From Bacteroidia bacterium (lineage in GTDB: Bacteria; Bacteroidota; Bacteroidia; NS11-12g; UBA955), in assembly GCA_023258655.1 (NCBI GenBank), contig JALQWO010000013.1, positions 1-15,125 on the forward strand: a DNA stretch of 15,125 bases, read 5' to 3'. This document shows positions 1 to 9,821 of the stretch, one piece after another. The position numbers and the translations under genes were made by a program. The first letter of the stretch is position 1. Each line of letters starts with the position of its first letter. The notes under the pieces are model-generated. The model saw only the letters and a program-made list of their open reading frames with translations, was not told the DNA's origin and did not search any database.

Positions 1-370
1 CAGCGGGTTTGTTGCTGCTGCCCTTCAATGTTAACAACAAGCTATGGCCGTTGATGACTTCCCAACGCGCGACTTTGGCCACAAGGGGATAAGTCCTCTT
101 CAGCCAATTGTGGAATGCGAGGATACTCTCATGATTGATGCTGTCATTGTTTGCGTCGTCATAACCAATGATGCGGTAAGTAGTTGCCTCTGCCAAATGT
201 TCCAACGCTGTGGAATGGATGTGTGTGGCATCTTTTGCCGTCAATGAAACCACTCTCGGCGTATTGCTGAGTGATTTGGGTTGGTTCAAAAGGGCGATGC
301 CGATCATCACGACCAGCAGTGCAAGCAGGGCAATTCCAAGGTATTTGATGCTGCGTATAAACATTGACAT
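1..370 (-). CDS. M20-family carboxypeptidase, membrane-anchored (PM20D1/CPS1-like), 5' part only
   Basis: The first 123 codons of a gene that runs off the left edge. It starts at the ATG at 370; a second ATG two codons on (364) is an equal alternative. Residues 10-28 are a hydrophobic segment (GIALLALLVVMIGIALL), so the protein begins with a signal anchor or uncleaved signal peptide. After this comes a stretch resembling the N-terminal part of Gly-Xaa carboxypeptidases and PM20D1-like M20 peptidases: HLAEATTYRIIGYDD, a serine-containing turn, FHNWLKRTYPLV, then EVINGHSLLLTLKGSS, which in the family leads into the LLLAHxDVVP zinc-binding motif. That motif and all catalytic residues lie outside the window, so activity cannot be judged. 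Family members hydrolyse or form N-acyl amino acids or cleave small peptides. The gene follows porZ by 38 nt and could be co-transcribed, but nothing seen ties it to secretion. The assignment rests on pattern recognition of the N-terminus only. Confidence 0.75.
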   Translation of the reverse strand, partial: MSMFIRSIKYLGIALLALLVVMIGIALLNQPKSLSNTPRVVSLTAKDATHIHSTALEHLAEATTYRIIGYDDANNDSINHESILAFHNWLKRTYPLVAKVARWEVINGHSLLLTLKGSSNKPA

Positions 371-408
371 GGGCCTAATTCCAAGCAATGTTAGCGAAAA
401 AAACCGAT

Positions 409-2652
409 TTACTCGTTGCCTTGAATGTAAATGAATTTACCCATGGCAGTTTCAGTACCATCGGTGTTAATGGCGAAAACGAACAATACTCCACTGTTGG
501 GTTTGCTCCCATCGAGTCTAAATCCATTCCATGTGGCCTTACCCCCGTTGGCTTTGGTTTGATAGACCAATTTGCCTGTGATATCAGTAATCTTGATTTC
601 CGCATTACTCGTGAGTCCTTCAATGGCAATGAGTCCATCGTATTTTGGTGGGACAGGATTCGGATAAACTTTGATTTTTTCGAAGGCTTCCGCGGCGTCA
701 TTGGCATCGCTGCGATAAGAAATGATGCCCTTGTCTGTACCCGCAAAAATTTCACCGGATTCATTGTTTTGACCGATACAAATGATGCGGTTGGAGAGGA
801 GTGGACTGTTGTCGATATCGAAATGTTTGATCACCCGTTGACCGTAAGCATCTACAAGAAAGAGTCCATTGTTGGTAGCCATCCATTTACGTCCTCCGCC
901 GTCAACACAGATATCATTGATGGTTTCTTCCCCCATCAAGTAGCCCACATTGCCGTCTTGGTCCACAATGTATCGGTCCAATTTGGGGATTGTGAACAAC
1001 GTACTGGACCCAGAGTATACATTGAGTCCTTGGTTGGTCCCTATCCAAGTATATCCCAATTCATCGCTTTTGATGGACAATACCTCGTTAGATATCAATC
1101 CTTGTTGGGTGCCGATGTAAATGGTTCGATCATCCCCTTGAGCATCGATGGATTTCCCCTCGTCAAAAACCTGAATCCCCCCGGTTTGTAATATCATCCA
1201 TTTGCGATCGAGGTAGTCAATACTCAAATCTTTTACCTCTCTGCAAGCTGAGGGCACGGCAACCGTTTTCCAACTGCCCGTTTTGGTGAGACAAAACAGC
1301 GGCTCGTCTGCGCCGAAGGAAGCAATCCAAACGTTCCCTTTGCTATCTTCAACGATCCCAGAAATTTTGATGAGGTTGATGGGCGGTTGCCTTTCTAATG
1401 GGGAATTGGTTTCGTCGTAGCGGTTGATGACCACGCCATCCTTGATGACCAAAATGCCATTGGAATGCGTGGCTGCCATGTACCAGTTGCGCGATTTGAT
1501 GTATTGCACAAAGGTGAAATCGTACATGTTGGTATTGAAAGGAGAGGATAGGTTGTTTTTCCAACCCCCGTTCCGGTAGAGGTAGAATCCCGCATTGTTG
1601 AATGCATTTCCAAACGTGGAGCTCACACCCCCTGCCGATGCAAGTACTTCAGGACCAGTTTGGGTCATTCGGAAAATGGAGGGATCGGCCGGTCCATCGG
1701 GCAAAAAGGCAATTTCACCTGCGGGGTCTTTTTTGATTACACCTGGACCAATGCCCGTGCAAAACCAAAAGATACCATCCTTGAATTGGGTGATTCCTGA
1801 TACCAAGTTGATGGATTCTTTTGTATTACCCGCTTTTGATAAGGTGGTGATTTCACCGCTTCGGGCGATATGGGTACCGAAATCGTTGGTCCAAATGCGC
1901 GCAATGTGACGTTTGTCGTTGTAAAACTGCCCCAGCATATTGGTCCATTGATATACCATGCTGTCGAGTTCAAACAACAATGTGCCATTGTATTCGGTGA
2001 GGTGTTTTGCTGCCCGATTGTCTTCAACGGCCCATTGCCATTGGGTATAGTCGTTGAGATTGACGGCCTTTGACCATTTGGCGAATCGCACGCCTTTGCT
2101 TGTTCCAATGTATATTGAATCGCCCACTACGGCAGAGGAGAGCACAGGAATGGCTGTTCCGTTGGGACCAATACTGGAATAACTGTCGTTAATTTCGTGG
2201 TTGTCTAGGTCTACCACCAACAAGCCGAAATAGGTAGAAATGAGCGCTTCGTTGTTGTGGAAATTGGCCGAAAGTATGCGTTTATCGCCCTGTAACAACT
2301 TGTTTTTAAAGCCCGCTACATTGAAAATGATGCGGTCATTTTGGAGTAAGTCAATATTGCCGTCTGAATATCCAATCAACAAAATGTCTTTTTGGGAATT
2401 GTAGGCGAGGGTAGTCACTTCATTGTTGGCGAATCCTTCTTCCTTGCCCAGTTTTTCCATGTCGCCATAGTTCATCATCACCCGGAAAAATCCTTGTTGA
2501 GAAGCGGCGTAGACGTATCGTCCACTGGCTTCACAAATGAGGGCGTTTTTGTAGCTGAGGTGTGTGCGCCATTGCCCAGTTTGAATCAATTGACCATGTG
2601 CTTGGGTGAACAAGCCGAGCCAAAACATCCACAGAATGAGGGCCTTTTTCAT
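409..2652 (-). CDS. porZ: PorZ, T9SS attachment-complex beta-propeller protein
   Basis: A 747-residue protein with a clear signal peptide (MKKALILWMFWLGLFTQAHG, cut before Q21). The mature start, GQWRTHLSYKNA, is characteristic of PorZ. The body is made of repeated propeller blades: WIASFGADEPLF near residue 441, TWIGTNQGL near 536 and KWMATNNGLF near 589 resemble two-component-regulator-type propeller repeats. The last 90 residues or so are a type IX sorting-like domain (KIKVYPNPVPP near 657, then KITDITGKLVYQ and a GG..TWNG turn). Known family: PorZ of Porphyromonas gingivalis (about the same length) has two propellers plus this C-terminal domain, sits on the cell surface with PorU, PorV and PorQ, and binds A-LPS for transfer to cargo. 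Here it starts at an ATG 5 nt after the sprA stop, so the two are almost certainly co-transcribed. A generic T9SS-sorted propeller protein is the alternative, but the N-terminus, length and linkage to sprA favour PorZ. Confidence 0.88.
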   Translation of the reverse strand: MKKALILWMFWLGLFTQAHGQLIQTGQWRTHLSYKNALICEASGRYVYAASQQGFFRVMMNYGDMEKLGKEEGFANNEVTTLAYNSQKDILLIGYSDGNIDLLQNDRIIFNVAGFKNKLLQGDKRILSANFHNNEALISTYFGLLVVDLDNHEINDSYSSIGPNGTAIPVLSSAVVGDSIYIGTSKGVRFAKWSKAVNLNDYTQWQWAVEDNRAAKHLTEYNGTLLFELDSMVYQWTNMLGQFYNDKRHIARIWTNDFGTHIARSGEITTLSKAGNTKESINLVSGITQFKDGIFWFCTGIGPGVIKKDPAGEIAFLPDGPADPSIFRMTQTGPEVLASAGGVSSTFGNAFNNAGFYLYRNGGWKNNLSSPFNTNMYDFTFVQYIKSRNWYMAATHSNGILVIKDGVVINRYDETNSPLERQPPINLIKISGIVEDSKGNVWIASFGADEPLFCLTKTGSWKTVAVPSACREVKDLSIDYLDRKWMILQTGGIQVFDEGKSIDAQGDDRTIYIGTQQGLISNEVLSIKSDELGYTWIGTNQGLNVYSGSSTLFTIPKLDRYIVDQDGNVGYLMGEETINDICVDGGGRKWMATNNGLFLVDAYGQRVIKHFDIDNSPLLSNRIICIGQNNESGEIFAGTDKGIISYRSDANDAAEAFEKIKVYPNPVPPKYDGLIAIEGLTSNAEIKITDITGKLVYQTKANGGKATWNGFRLDGSKPNSGVLFVFAINTDGTETAMGKFIYIQGNE

Positions 2653-2657
2653 GTTGA

Positions 2658-5600
2658 TTAGTTAAACGTGTATCGCGCTTCAATACCGAAATCGGTGAGC
2701 GCAGTGTAGAACTGAGTGGCCACCTTCGGATTCATGACAACGCGATTGTATTTCAACGCCAAGTTAATCTTTTGATTCACTTGGTAGGTGATACTTGGGC
2801 TGATACGGATATTTTGCATACCTGCCGTGTATTTGTTGACGTTCAAATCCACTTTGCGAATCACGGTTACGTTGTCTGTTACACTTACGGTCATATCGAA
2901 TCGGAAATCGTTTGGCAAATACACCCAACGACCGTTTCTGCGCCAGGGCATTGTGATACCCGTTGTGCGGTAGCCGGCATTCAATTGGAATTCGTTGTTG
3001 CGCATTTCGGTGAGATTGAAGGAAGCGGCAAACAATTTCAGTACGCGCGACCGCTTGTATTCCATTCCAACCGTCCAATTGTTTTTGGTGGTTACGTTTA
3101 ATCCAATGAGGGGGAAGAACCCTTCAGAGATGGTAGCATCCGCAATTTGATACTTGGGCGTGAGGTCTTTGCCCATGACCGGATTTTCATCGGGTGAGAA
3201 TTTCAGGTTCTGCGTGTAATTTCCGATGGAGTATCTTCCAGTATAAGCGTGCTTGATATTGATGTTGTTGAATTTGTTGCCGAGGAATTTGATTTTGGTG
3301 AGTCCGTTGTAATTGACATTCCAGTTGGGCAATGGGATGGCAGGGAAGCCGGAAATGTCGCTATAACCTAAGTCCTGTCCCGCGTATGTTCCGTAAAAGG
3401 CACCCACCAAAACATCTTGCGAATTTTTACTGAAGCCCAAAGGGAATTTAGAAAAGGTGTCAGTATAATAGGCCCCCGTTTCTTGTAGCGACAATCGTTG
3501 GGCTACGGTGTAACGGTTGTTTAGCATCTGCGTAAACACAGCATTCGTGTGGTTGTCGGAATTGGCCAAGGTGACATCTTTCACAAAATGGGTTCTCAGG
3601 AACATTCCTGTCACATTGAAGTTACCCGTTTGGGTTAGACCTTGGTCCATCCATGCGAAACCATCGTATTTAAAGACCGACTGCGTTCCTTGGGTGTGGT
3701 TTCTCGCGAAATCTAAGCGAATTCGGAAATTCTTGATCGGTTCGATGGTAACGTTGGCTGTGAAGTTTTCGGTTTTGTTGTTGCGATAGAAATTGGATTG
3801 ACGACTGTCGTTTTTCAACGCCCCCATATCTGCTAATTTGTATCGCAGTTTCGGGTCTTGCATTCCAAACACGAAACCGACTCCAGGCTGCATGTGTTTG
3901 AAATTGTTGCCAAAGTAATCCGGTTTATAGGCAAATCCGGGGAGTTCCGTGTTTTCCTTTAATTGGTAACTGAAACCCACGTTTTTCAGCATACTCACGA
4001 AATTGCCCACGAAAATTTTGGCGGGATTGGCTTTTTTCGATTCCGGCTCGCCCTTTTGTAGCGCACTTTCGAAGGTGGGTCCCTCGTCGTCTGTATTTGG
4101 CTTGGCTGGGGTATTCGCCCCAGGTTTCTTTGATTTCTTGGGTTTTTCCAAATCGCGCAACCAAGGAATGGTTGAATACAGTTGGGTGAAATTCAATTGT
4201 CCGCTTACATTGATATCTTGTCCGTTCTGTAAGCGATTACCCAACGATGAAAAGGCCGGAGGGGCTTGATTCCATTCGTAACTACCTACATAAGTAACCG
4301 TGGTATTGATCCAACGGGTCAGTTTCATTTTGGTGAATGGTAGGGTATAGGTTGCGTTTACATTTTGGTAAAATTTGGTCATTCTGCCCAGGCTCAAGAA
4401 TTCCCTGCGTACAGAGTCTAGCTTGATTTCATTATCCAATCTGCCGTATGGCTCTTGAATTCGGGATGTGACATTGGCGGAATAGTTGATTTTGATGGAT
4501 TCCGTCAGGGGTAGGTTGGTGTTGAAATTCCGCAGGATGGTGAAGTTCTTGTCGAACAAGCGCGGATTCACTTGGATAAACTTATTGTTATTTCTTGCTT
4601 GTTGCTCGCTATACAAACGGTTGGTCTGCATCTGGGTGCTGAAGCTTGAAGGCATGAAATTGTAGTTGAAGTCCCGAACCAAAGTCAAATTTTTGGATTT
4701 GATCTTGCGGAATGGCTTGTGGTATTTGGTGTTTCGGTTGTACGTGTAGCCAATGGTTGCCTGGGTAGTTTTGATAAAATACTCCTCAATCTGCTGGTTT
4801 CGGCGATAATTGTTTTGGTAGCTATAACCGAACACAAAGTTGCTGGGCGACCATATTTTGGGGAGTTTTCCCATCGCGGAGGCAACCCTCACGTTGTTGA
4901 AGTTGATGCTGTAAAGCGAGTTGTATTCTTCCGCAGCTTTTTTCACAGCGGCCCTCGTGGATGCGTCTGCAATGCCGGAAAGGAACGATTTTAATTCCAA
5001 ATCCGGGTTCAAGGGATAATATTTGGGCCTTACATAACTTTCTGAGTATCCAATGTACATAGGAACACTCACTCCAGCTTTTTTGGGGAAGAATTTGCCC
5101 AATTCTAAGTTGGAAGCGATGTCGTAGTTCAGGTTGGTGCTCAGACTCCTGTCGTTGAGTTTTTTATCCACGTCACCAAATCCAATGGTTCTGATGGTTC
5201 CGCCCATGTTCAGTTGCCCAAAATCTGCCAACTGCATTTGAACGTTGGCCAGGGTGGCCCATCCACCTTTGTTCGCGATTTCTTTCACGCGGAGTTCGTT
5301 GAACCAAGTTTCGAAACACTTGGGTGAATTGCTGTTGTTTCTGATCCCCACCATCATCACACGCAGGTTTCCTACATCGGGAAGTCCCATCACGGTGATT
5401 TTTCCTTTACCCATGAATTTGATATAGGGGGCTGTCATGGGCCAGGCGGCGTTCTGACGGTCAATCTTGAGATCATAGAATGAGTCGAGAGCAATATCCA
5501 TCAAGTTTTCCGCGGGCCATACCAAAGATTCGGCATCGTTCTGATTCATGTTAACCACACCCCGCGTCATTTTTAATGGAATTTCATATTCGTAATAATT

Positions 5601-8600
5601 TGAGGTTAGGTCGGTTCCAAAGCGAATAAATGCAGCCACCTCTCCATCTTGGATGTTGGTATTTTGACTTTCTTCTGCGTGGATGAACAACTGCATACGC
5701 TTGTAGTTCCGGGCATCGAAGGTGGTGGTTTTGAACGCAGCGCGACTGTCACCCGCTTTCAATTCACAGACTTGCAATGACAATGATTGCTCGTTTTCCA
5801 GTACAGTGCCCAAACTGGCCATGTTTTGAACGCGGTCAATGCCTGGGGGCGATACGTAAGCGATAGGATAGCGTTTGCTGTTTTCTTCGATATTCACCGT
5901 GCTCACGACGAATTTTGTGCCATCATTGGGATCTTGCGGTACGATAACCCCCGGTGTTTTGAGGCTGTTTGTGTATCTGCGCCAATCGGCTCGAACCATG
6001 TTGATGTAGCCCATTCGGATAATCGCCGTATCGTTGAAGCCAGTCATTACCATCCGCATAAAACGGATACTTTTGAAATCACTGATATTACCAACCGCCT
6101 TCTCGAATTCACGGATGGGAATTTTCAGCTGATACCATTTGATGTTGCGATCTTTTCCATTGCGCAATTTCACTTTGTTGTTTACGACATCGGCAATATA
6201 ATTCCGGCCAATTTGCATGTCCGCCGCGTTGATTTTGATGCGGTATTGGTAGTAATCCTCACTTTGGTTTAACGTGAAGTCGCGGTTTACATCCTCATCG
6301 GAAGGGATGGGGGTACTCGACTTGGGCATGCCCGCATATTTACCTGTGTATTGATCGTTGTTGGAGTTGCCCTGAAGGCCTTGGATTTTGGCGTAGCGAC
6401 CTATGATATCTGCATCCAGCAAATCGTAGGCATTTTCCAAGTAGTGGAGGTAATTGTCGTTACTGGGGTCTGCTGTGGCTTCAGCGTAATACTTTGAGCC
6501 GGCACCAAAATTTGCCGCAATTTTCTTGATCAAGGCAGAATCAAAATGGGCCAATTCCTGCTCGTCATTCATGCCATCCAATCCCAAATCTTGGCTTTTG
6601 AGTGTGGCAGCATTGTTGTCGAAAGCAAAGTTAATTTGCGGACCACTCGGAACGATGGCCAGGGTTGTTGTATCTGTCTCAGTATTGCTCGTGGTGCTCG
6701 TTGGCAATCCATTTTCAAAGGATTTTCGGCGATCTGGCAATATGTCTTCGCTAACGTTTCCAAGATGTAACAACAATTCACCGCGTAGGTTGGGGTTGTT
6801 AGACATCGGGTCCAACATCCAAATTTCAATGTAGTCGATGTTGGCAGCCTCAAAATCATTTTGGTCGATTTTTCGGGTGATACCAGCCCAGCTGAGTTCG
6901 GGATTCAGTAACTGTCCTTTGTCGTTGATTTCTGCAGGATTGCTGTTGAAGTTGTACATCCCTCGCACAGTAGGTCTAAAGAATAAGTCCAACGTTGGCA
7001 ATATGGTGGGTGTACCCTGAGGGAAGTTACGCTGTGGGAATAATTCTCGCTGATCAACTTGCCTTTGGAAAGGGTCGCTGAGAATATTGTCAACACGCTG
7101 TTTGATGTTATCCGGCATGTCATTGTCGCGATAAAACAACTGGTCGATGGTGTAAAAACTCAACGCAGCATGATGGTTCATCCACGTGATTTTGTCGTAA
7201 GTTTTGGTGTCCGGAAAACGATCTTCCTGTTTTTGGGGAATGGCGGCGACCACCCAGTTGCTCACATTTTTCAGGTCATTCGCCAATTCTGCATTCTCGA
7301 AATCCTCCAAATTGGATACCCCCCGTTGATTGCCTTGCGATTTGTGGTTGTGGGGGAAGATTTTTGCAAATTCTCCGTAGGCGGTGATGTTCGATTGCTC
7401 TTTGGTTTCCAGAAAGGGCAGGGCATCGATGATTTTGGTCAAAAATCGGGATTTGGAACTGTATGCCACGTCTGCACCAATGATCGTATTCAACAATGGC
7501 TCTTCGTTGAAATTGGTTTTGGTTGTCAATGGACGCTCGTACATGTGCAACGCTGTGCCGCCAACAATGAGTTTTTTGTTGAATTTGTGCTCTATTCGTC
7601 CCCCCAACAATGTCTTTTGTTGGATGTTGAAGAAGCTCTGTCCATCTGCGCTCGCACGAATCTCTGCGCCCCCGCGCAACAGACCTTCGTTGATGATTTT
7701 CACACGGCCCAGCGCATAATCCACTTCGTAATCCATGCCCTCTGTGAGGGGACGTCCATTGGCCGTCACGCGCACGGAGCCTCGCTGTAAATTGGTGGTT
7801 CCCAAGAACAACTCCGCCCCATTGCTGCTCTTGTAGCTGCCCTGAAGAAAAAATTTGTTGTGCTTTACATCTTGCTGCGCCAACCATTTCGTGCTATCAT
7901 ACAGGGCGTCATAGCAATAATAATCCCCCAAATCGTTTCGCCCGTTGAACTGATCACGGAGGTAATCACCAAATGGCTCAGTTACGGGAAAAATGATTCT
8001 TGCATATTGGGTATTTACGGTGAGTCCCTCGATGGCGTCAAAGACTCCGTCGGGTTTGGCCTCTTGTTGCCGATTGAGCTTGTCCAATCCCAATACGCGT
8101 ATCAAGGGGTTTCCGTTGGCGAGCGATGGACAATTGGCACTGCCTATGGGCAAATAGTTATAGTCGCCCCCGGTGGTATCATCGGCATAGATGATGTTCA
8201 ATTTGAAATCCTCTAAGCTCAAACTATAGGTGTTTAGGGCATAGATGTTTTTCATCATGAGTTTCCACATCGGTAGGCGGGTTCTGATGGTATTCCCCTT
8301 CAGCATTTTCAAGAAAAGCAGCTGTTGGTTACCGGGTGTTACATCCCGCGAGAATTCTCCAACTTGAAACACCTCACCATTGTAGGTGTATTCGAAGGCA
8401 ACCGCCAAAATTTCGTCGTTGTTCAGGGGCTGATTTAATGAGATATAGCCCAATTGTGAGTTGAGGCTGAATTCCTTTTCTGTGAGCTGTCGTGCATAGT
8501 TGAGCATGTCGAAATCAACGGTCTGCTCGAAGTAGGGCATGTTGGCATAAACCCGATCAATGGCTTTTCCCATCGTTCTGGCGTCTGGGTCATTGGCCAT

Positions 8601-9755
8601 TTTGGAATAAAGGGTATTCGCATCATTGCTGGCTTGGGGATTGGTGGATCCACCCAAAGGCGATCGATAGGGTTTTGCTTCTCCCAAATCCTGAAATGCT
8701 AGAATGTCACGAGGGGTTTCTACGTTCGCATTTTTGTTGGTGACCCAAACCTCAACCCGGTTGATAATGACCCCGCTGGATACGATGGGTAGGTTTTCCA
8801 AGGAACGATTGTAATTGTCTCGGAAGAACTGCGAGAGGAAATAGTGCTTGTTCTGGTCGTAATTGTCCGCAGTGATTTTGAATTCGTTCATTTGGGCACC
8901 GCCCTTGAGTACCGTCTCCGTGCTCTGTCCCTTGTTTTGCGAAAAAACCGTTTTGATGGTGGTTTTTCCAAATTGCATGGTATTGGAAAATCCAAACAAA
9001 CTGTTTGCCGGTTTGATCAATTGGGTAGGCAGGTTTAGGTTAACATTGCCCACTTGCACATCTTTCAGGATGCCATCGGGTTTTCCTTTCCAACCCAAAT
9101 TGGTTTGGTTGTCGAATTCAAACGCCGCTTCTGTGTCGTAATTGATGCCCAGTTTTACAAATTCTCCCACACTTCCGTTGGCGCTGATTTGCATTTGTTG
9201 ATCAAATACCGGGACGAAATACCTTTGCTGACGTTTCGAGAAGTTTGGGTTGCGGTTTACGTTGATGCTTCCACCGAGTTTTACCATGGCACTTCCATTC
9301 AACTGGAAATCCACGCCTCCTTCACCAAAGATTTTGGAAACGGTGGGGTTGTTCAATTCGGCTTTGATCAGGTCGCTTACGCCTTTGTTGTTTGGTCCCA
9401 AAGCATATGCACTTTGCGATTTGTCGCGGAAATATTTTTCGCGCTCCAATTTCCCTTGTTTCTGGAAGTACTCGGTAACAGAGAGAGTTTCACCCGTCGG
9501 GTAACTCAAAGAACCCAAATTTCGATAGCCCTCGTACCGATTTTCTCTGGCATTGTATCGCCATTCTGTTTTGATGGGGTTCTCCAAATCGATTTTGCTT
9601 CCTGCAGCCGTCGATTGGGCGATGCGGTATTTGAGGCTGTTGGTGTCGGTTTGGGCAATCAATGCCTTTCCTGATCCCGCCATTAAGCCAAGCAGCAACA
9701 AGCTCATATGCACGATTTTACGGCAACAGCGCGTTGATTTTGCGAGAAACTTCAT
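2658..9755 (-). CDS. sprA: SprA/Sov, outer-membrane translocon of the type IX secretion system
   Basis: A 2365-residue protein, close to the roughly 2400 residues usual for SprA, with no frameshift. I chose the ATG at 9755 (MKFLAKSTRCC), which gives a basic n-region, a hydrophobic core (MSLLLLGLMAG) and a cut after ALIAQ; an in-frame GTG at 9764 would add three residues. Features recognised as SprA include the EWRYNARENRYEGYR region near residue 45, FGEGGVDFQLNGSAMVKLGG near 145, a CPSLANGNPLIRVLGLD block near 540 followed by KPDGVFDAIEGLTVN, and a C-terminal barrel strand ending in EARYTFN, typical of outer-membrane proteins. Known function: SprA forms a very large single-chain beta-barrel through which folded T9SS cargo and gliding adhesins cross the outer membrane, with PorV and a plug protein as partners. 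A Lys/Pro-rich insertion lies near residues 1868-1912. The gene follows ruvA by 66 nt and precedes porZ by 5 nt; the ruvA-sprA order is common in Bacteroidota. Confidence 0.96.
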   Translation of the reverse strand: MKFLAKSTRCCRKIVHMSLLLLGLMAGSGKALIAQTDTNSLKYRIAQSTAAGSKIDLENPIKTEWRYNARENRYEGYRNLGSLSYPTGETLSVTEYFQKQGKLEREKYFRDKSQSAYALGPNNKGVSDLIKAELNNPTVSKIFGEGGVDFQLNGSAMVKLGGSINVNRNPNFSKRQQRYFVPVFDQQMQISANGSVGEFVKLGINYDTEAAFEFDNQTNLGWKGKPDGILKDVQVGNVNLNLPTQLIKPANSLFGFSNTMQFGKTTIKTVFSQNKGQSTETVLKGGAQMNEFKITADNYDQNKHYFLSQFFRDNYNRSLENLPIVSSGVIINRVEVWVTNKNANVETPRDILAFQDLGEAKPYRSPLGGSTNPQASNDANTLYSKMANDPDARTMGKAIDRVYANMPYFEQTVDFDMLNYARQLTEKEFSLNSQLGYISLNQPLNNDEILAVAFEYTYNGEVFQVGEFSRDVTPGNQQLLFLKMLKGNTIRTRLPMWKLMMKNIYALNTYSLSLEDFKLNIIYADDTTGGDYNYLPIGSANCPSLANGNPLIRVLGLDKLNRQQEAKPDGVFDAIEGLTVNTQYARIIFPVTEPFGDYLRDQFNGRNDLGDYYCYDALYDSTKWLAQQDVKHNKFFLQGSYKSSNGAELFLGTTNLQRGSVRVTANGRPLTEGMDYEVDYALGRVKIINEGLLRGGAEIRASADGQSFFNIQQKTLLGGRIEHKFNKKLIVGGTALHMYERPLTTKTNFNEEPLLNTIIGADVAYSSKSRFLTKIIDALPFLETKEQSNITAYGEFAKIFPHNHKSQGNQRGVSNLEDFENAELANDLKNVSNWVVAAIPQKQEDRFPDTKTYDKITWMNHHAALSFYTIDQLFYRDNDMPDNIKQRVDNILSDPFQRQVDQRELFPQRNFPQGTPTILPTLDLFFRPTVRGMYNFNSNPAEINDKGQLLNPELSWAGITRKIDQNDFEAANIDYIEIWMLDPMSNNPNLRGELLLHLGNVSEDILPDRRKSFENGLPTSTTSNTETDTTTLAIVPSGPQINFAFDNNAATLKSQDLGLDGMNDEQELAHFDSALIKKIAANFGAGSKYYAEATADPSNDNYLHYLENAYDLLDADIIGRYAKIQGLQGNSNNDQYTGKYAGMPKSSTPIPSDEDVNRDFTLNQSEDYYQYRIKINAADMQIGRNYIADVVNNKVKLRNGKDRNIKWYQLKIPIREFEKAVGNISDFKSIRFMRMVMTGFNDTAIIRMGYINMVRADWRRYTNSLKTPGVIVPQDPNDGTKFVVSTVNIEENSKRYPIAYVSPPGIDRVQNMASLGTVLENEQSLSLQVCELKAGDSRAAFKTTTFDARNYKRMQLFIHAEESQNTNIQDGEVAAFIRFGTDLTSNYYEYEIPLKMTRGVVNMNQNDAESLVWPAENLMDIALDSFYDLKIDRQNAAWPMTAPYIKFMGKGKITVMGLPDVGNLRVMMVGIRNNSNSPKCFETWFNELRVKEIANKGGWATLANVQMQLADFGQLNMGGTIRTIGFGDVDKKLNDRSLSTNLNYDIASNLELGKFFPKKAGVSVPMYIGYSESYVRPKYYPLNPDLELKSFLSGIADASTRAAVKKAAEEYNSLYSINFNNVRVASAMGKLPKIWSPSNFVFGYSYQNNYRRNQQIEEYFIKTTQATIGYTYNRNTKYHKPFRKIKSKNLTLVRDFNYNFMPSSFSTQMQTNRLYSEQQARNNNKFIQVNPRLFDKNFTILRNFNTNLPLTESIKINYSANVTSRIQEPYGRLDNEIKLDSVRREFLSLGRMTKFYQNVNATYTLPFTKMKLTRWINTTVTYVGSYEWNQAPPAFSSLGNRLQNGQDINVSGQLNFTQLYSTIPWLRDLEKPKKSKKPGANTPAKPNTDDEGPTFESALQKGEPESKKANPAKIFVGNFVSMLKNVGFSYQLKENTELPGFAYKPDYFGNNFKHMQPGVGFVFGMQDPKLRYKLADMGALKNDSRQSNFYRNNKTENFTANVTIEPIKNFRIRLDFARNHTQGTQSVFKYDGFAWMDQGLTQTGNFNVTGMFLRTHFVKDVTLANSDNHTNAVFTQMLNNRYTVAQRLSLQETGAYYTDTFSKFPLGFSKNSQDVLVGAFYGTYAGQDLGYSDISGFPAIPLPNWNVNYNGLTKIKFLGNKFNNINIKHAYTGRYSIGNYTQNLKFSPDENPVMGKDLTPKYQIADATISEGFFPLIGLNVTTKNNWTVGMEYKRSRVLKLFAASFNLTEMRNNEFQLNAGYRTTGITMPWRRNGRWVYLPNDFRFDMTVSVTDNVTVIRKVDLNVNKYTAGMQNIRISPSITYQVNQKINLALKYNRVVMNPKVATQFYTALTDFGIEARYTFN

Positions 9756-9772
9756 TCTAAACACTTCTAAAC
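9755..9772 (-). repeat. Short tandem 8-bp repeat at the sprA start
   Basis: Two exact copies of GTTTAGAA (minus strand; 9765-9772 and 9755-9762) lie 10 bp apart, the second running into the sprA ATG. The spacing of one helical turn would suit a regulator binding site, but copies this short can arise by chance and no function is claimed. The in-frame GTG alternative start at 9764-9762 lies between and within these copies. Confidence 0.3.
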
Positions 9773-9821
9773 GTTGTGTAGCTGTTTGGCGAATAGGCGT
9801 AATTTTGGTAGGATGGGCAAG

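Noticed and set aside
371..408. T-run in the porZ-M20 gap as a terminator
   Set aside because: There is a run of seven T after the porZ stop on the minus strand, but no stem precedes it.
388..1191. 267-codon open frame on the plus strand, antisense to porZ
   Set aside because: It lies wholly inside porZ, shows no domain or signal I recognise, and fits the long antisense frames that codon bias produces opposite a real gene.
7059..7790. 243-codon open frame on the plus strand, antisense to sprA (and similar ones at 5787-6272 and 9054-9674)
   Set aside because: All are fully inside sprA, whose own frame is unbroken and clearly recognisable. No homology-like motifs are visible.
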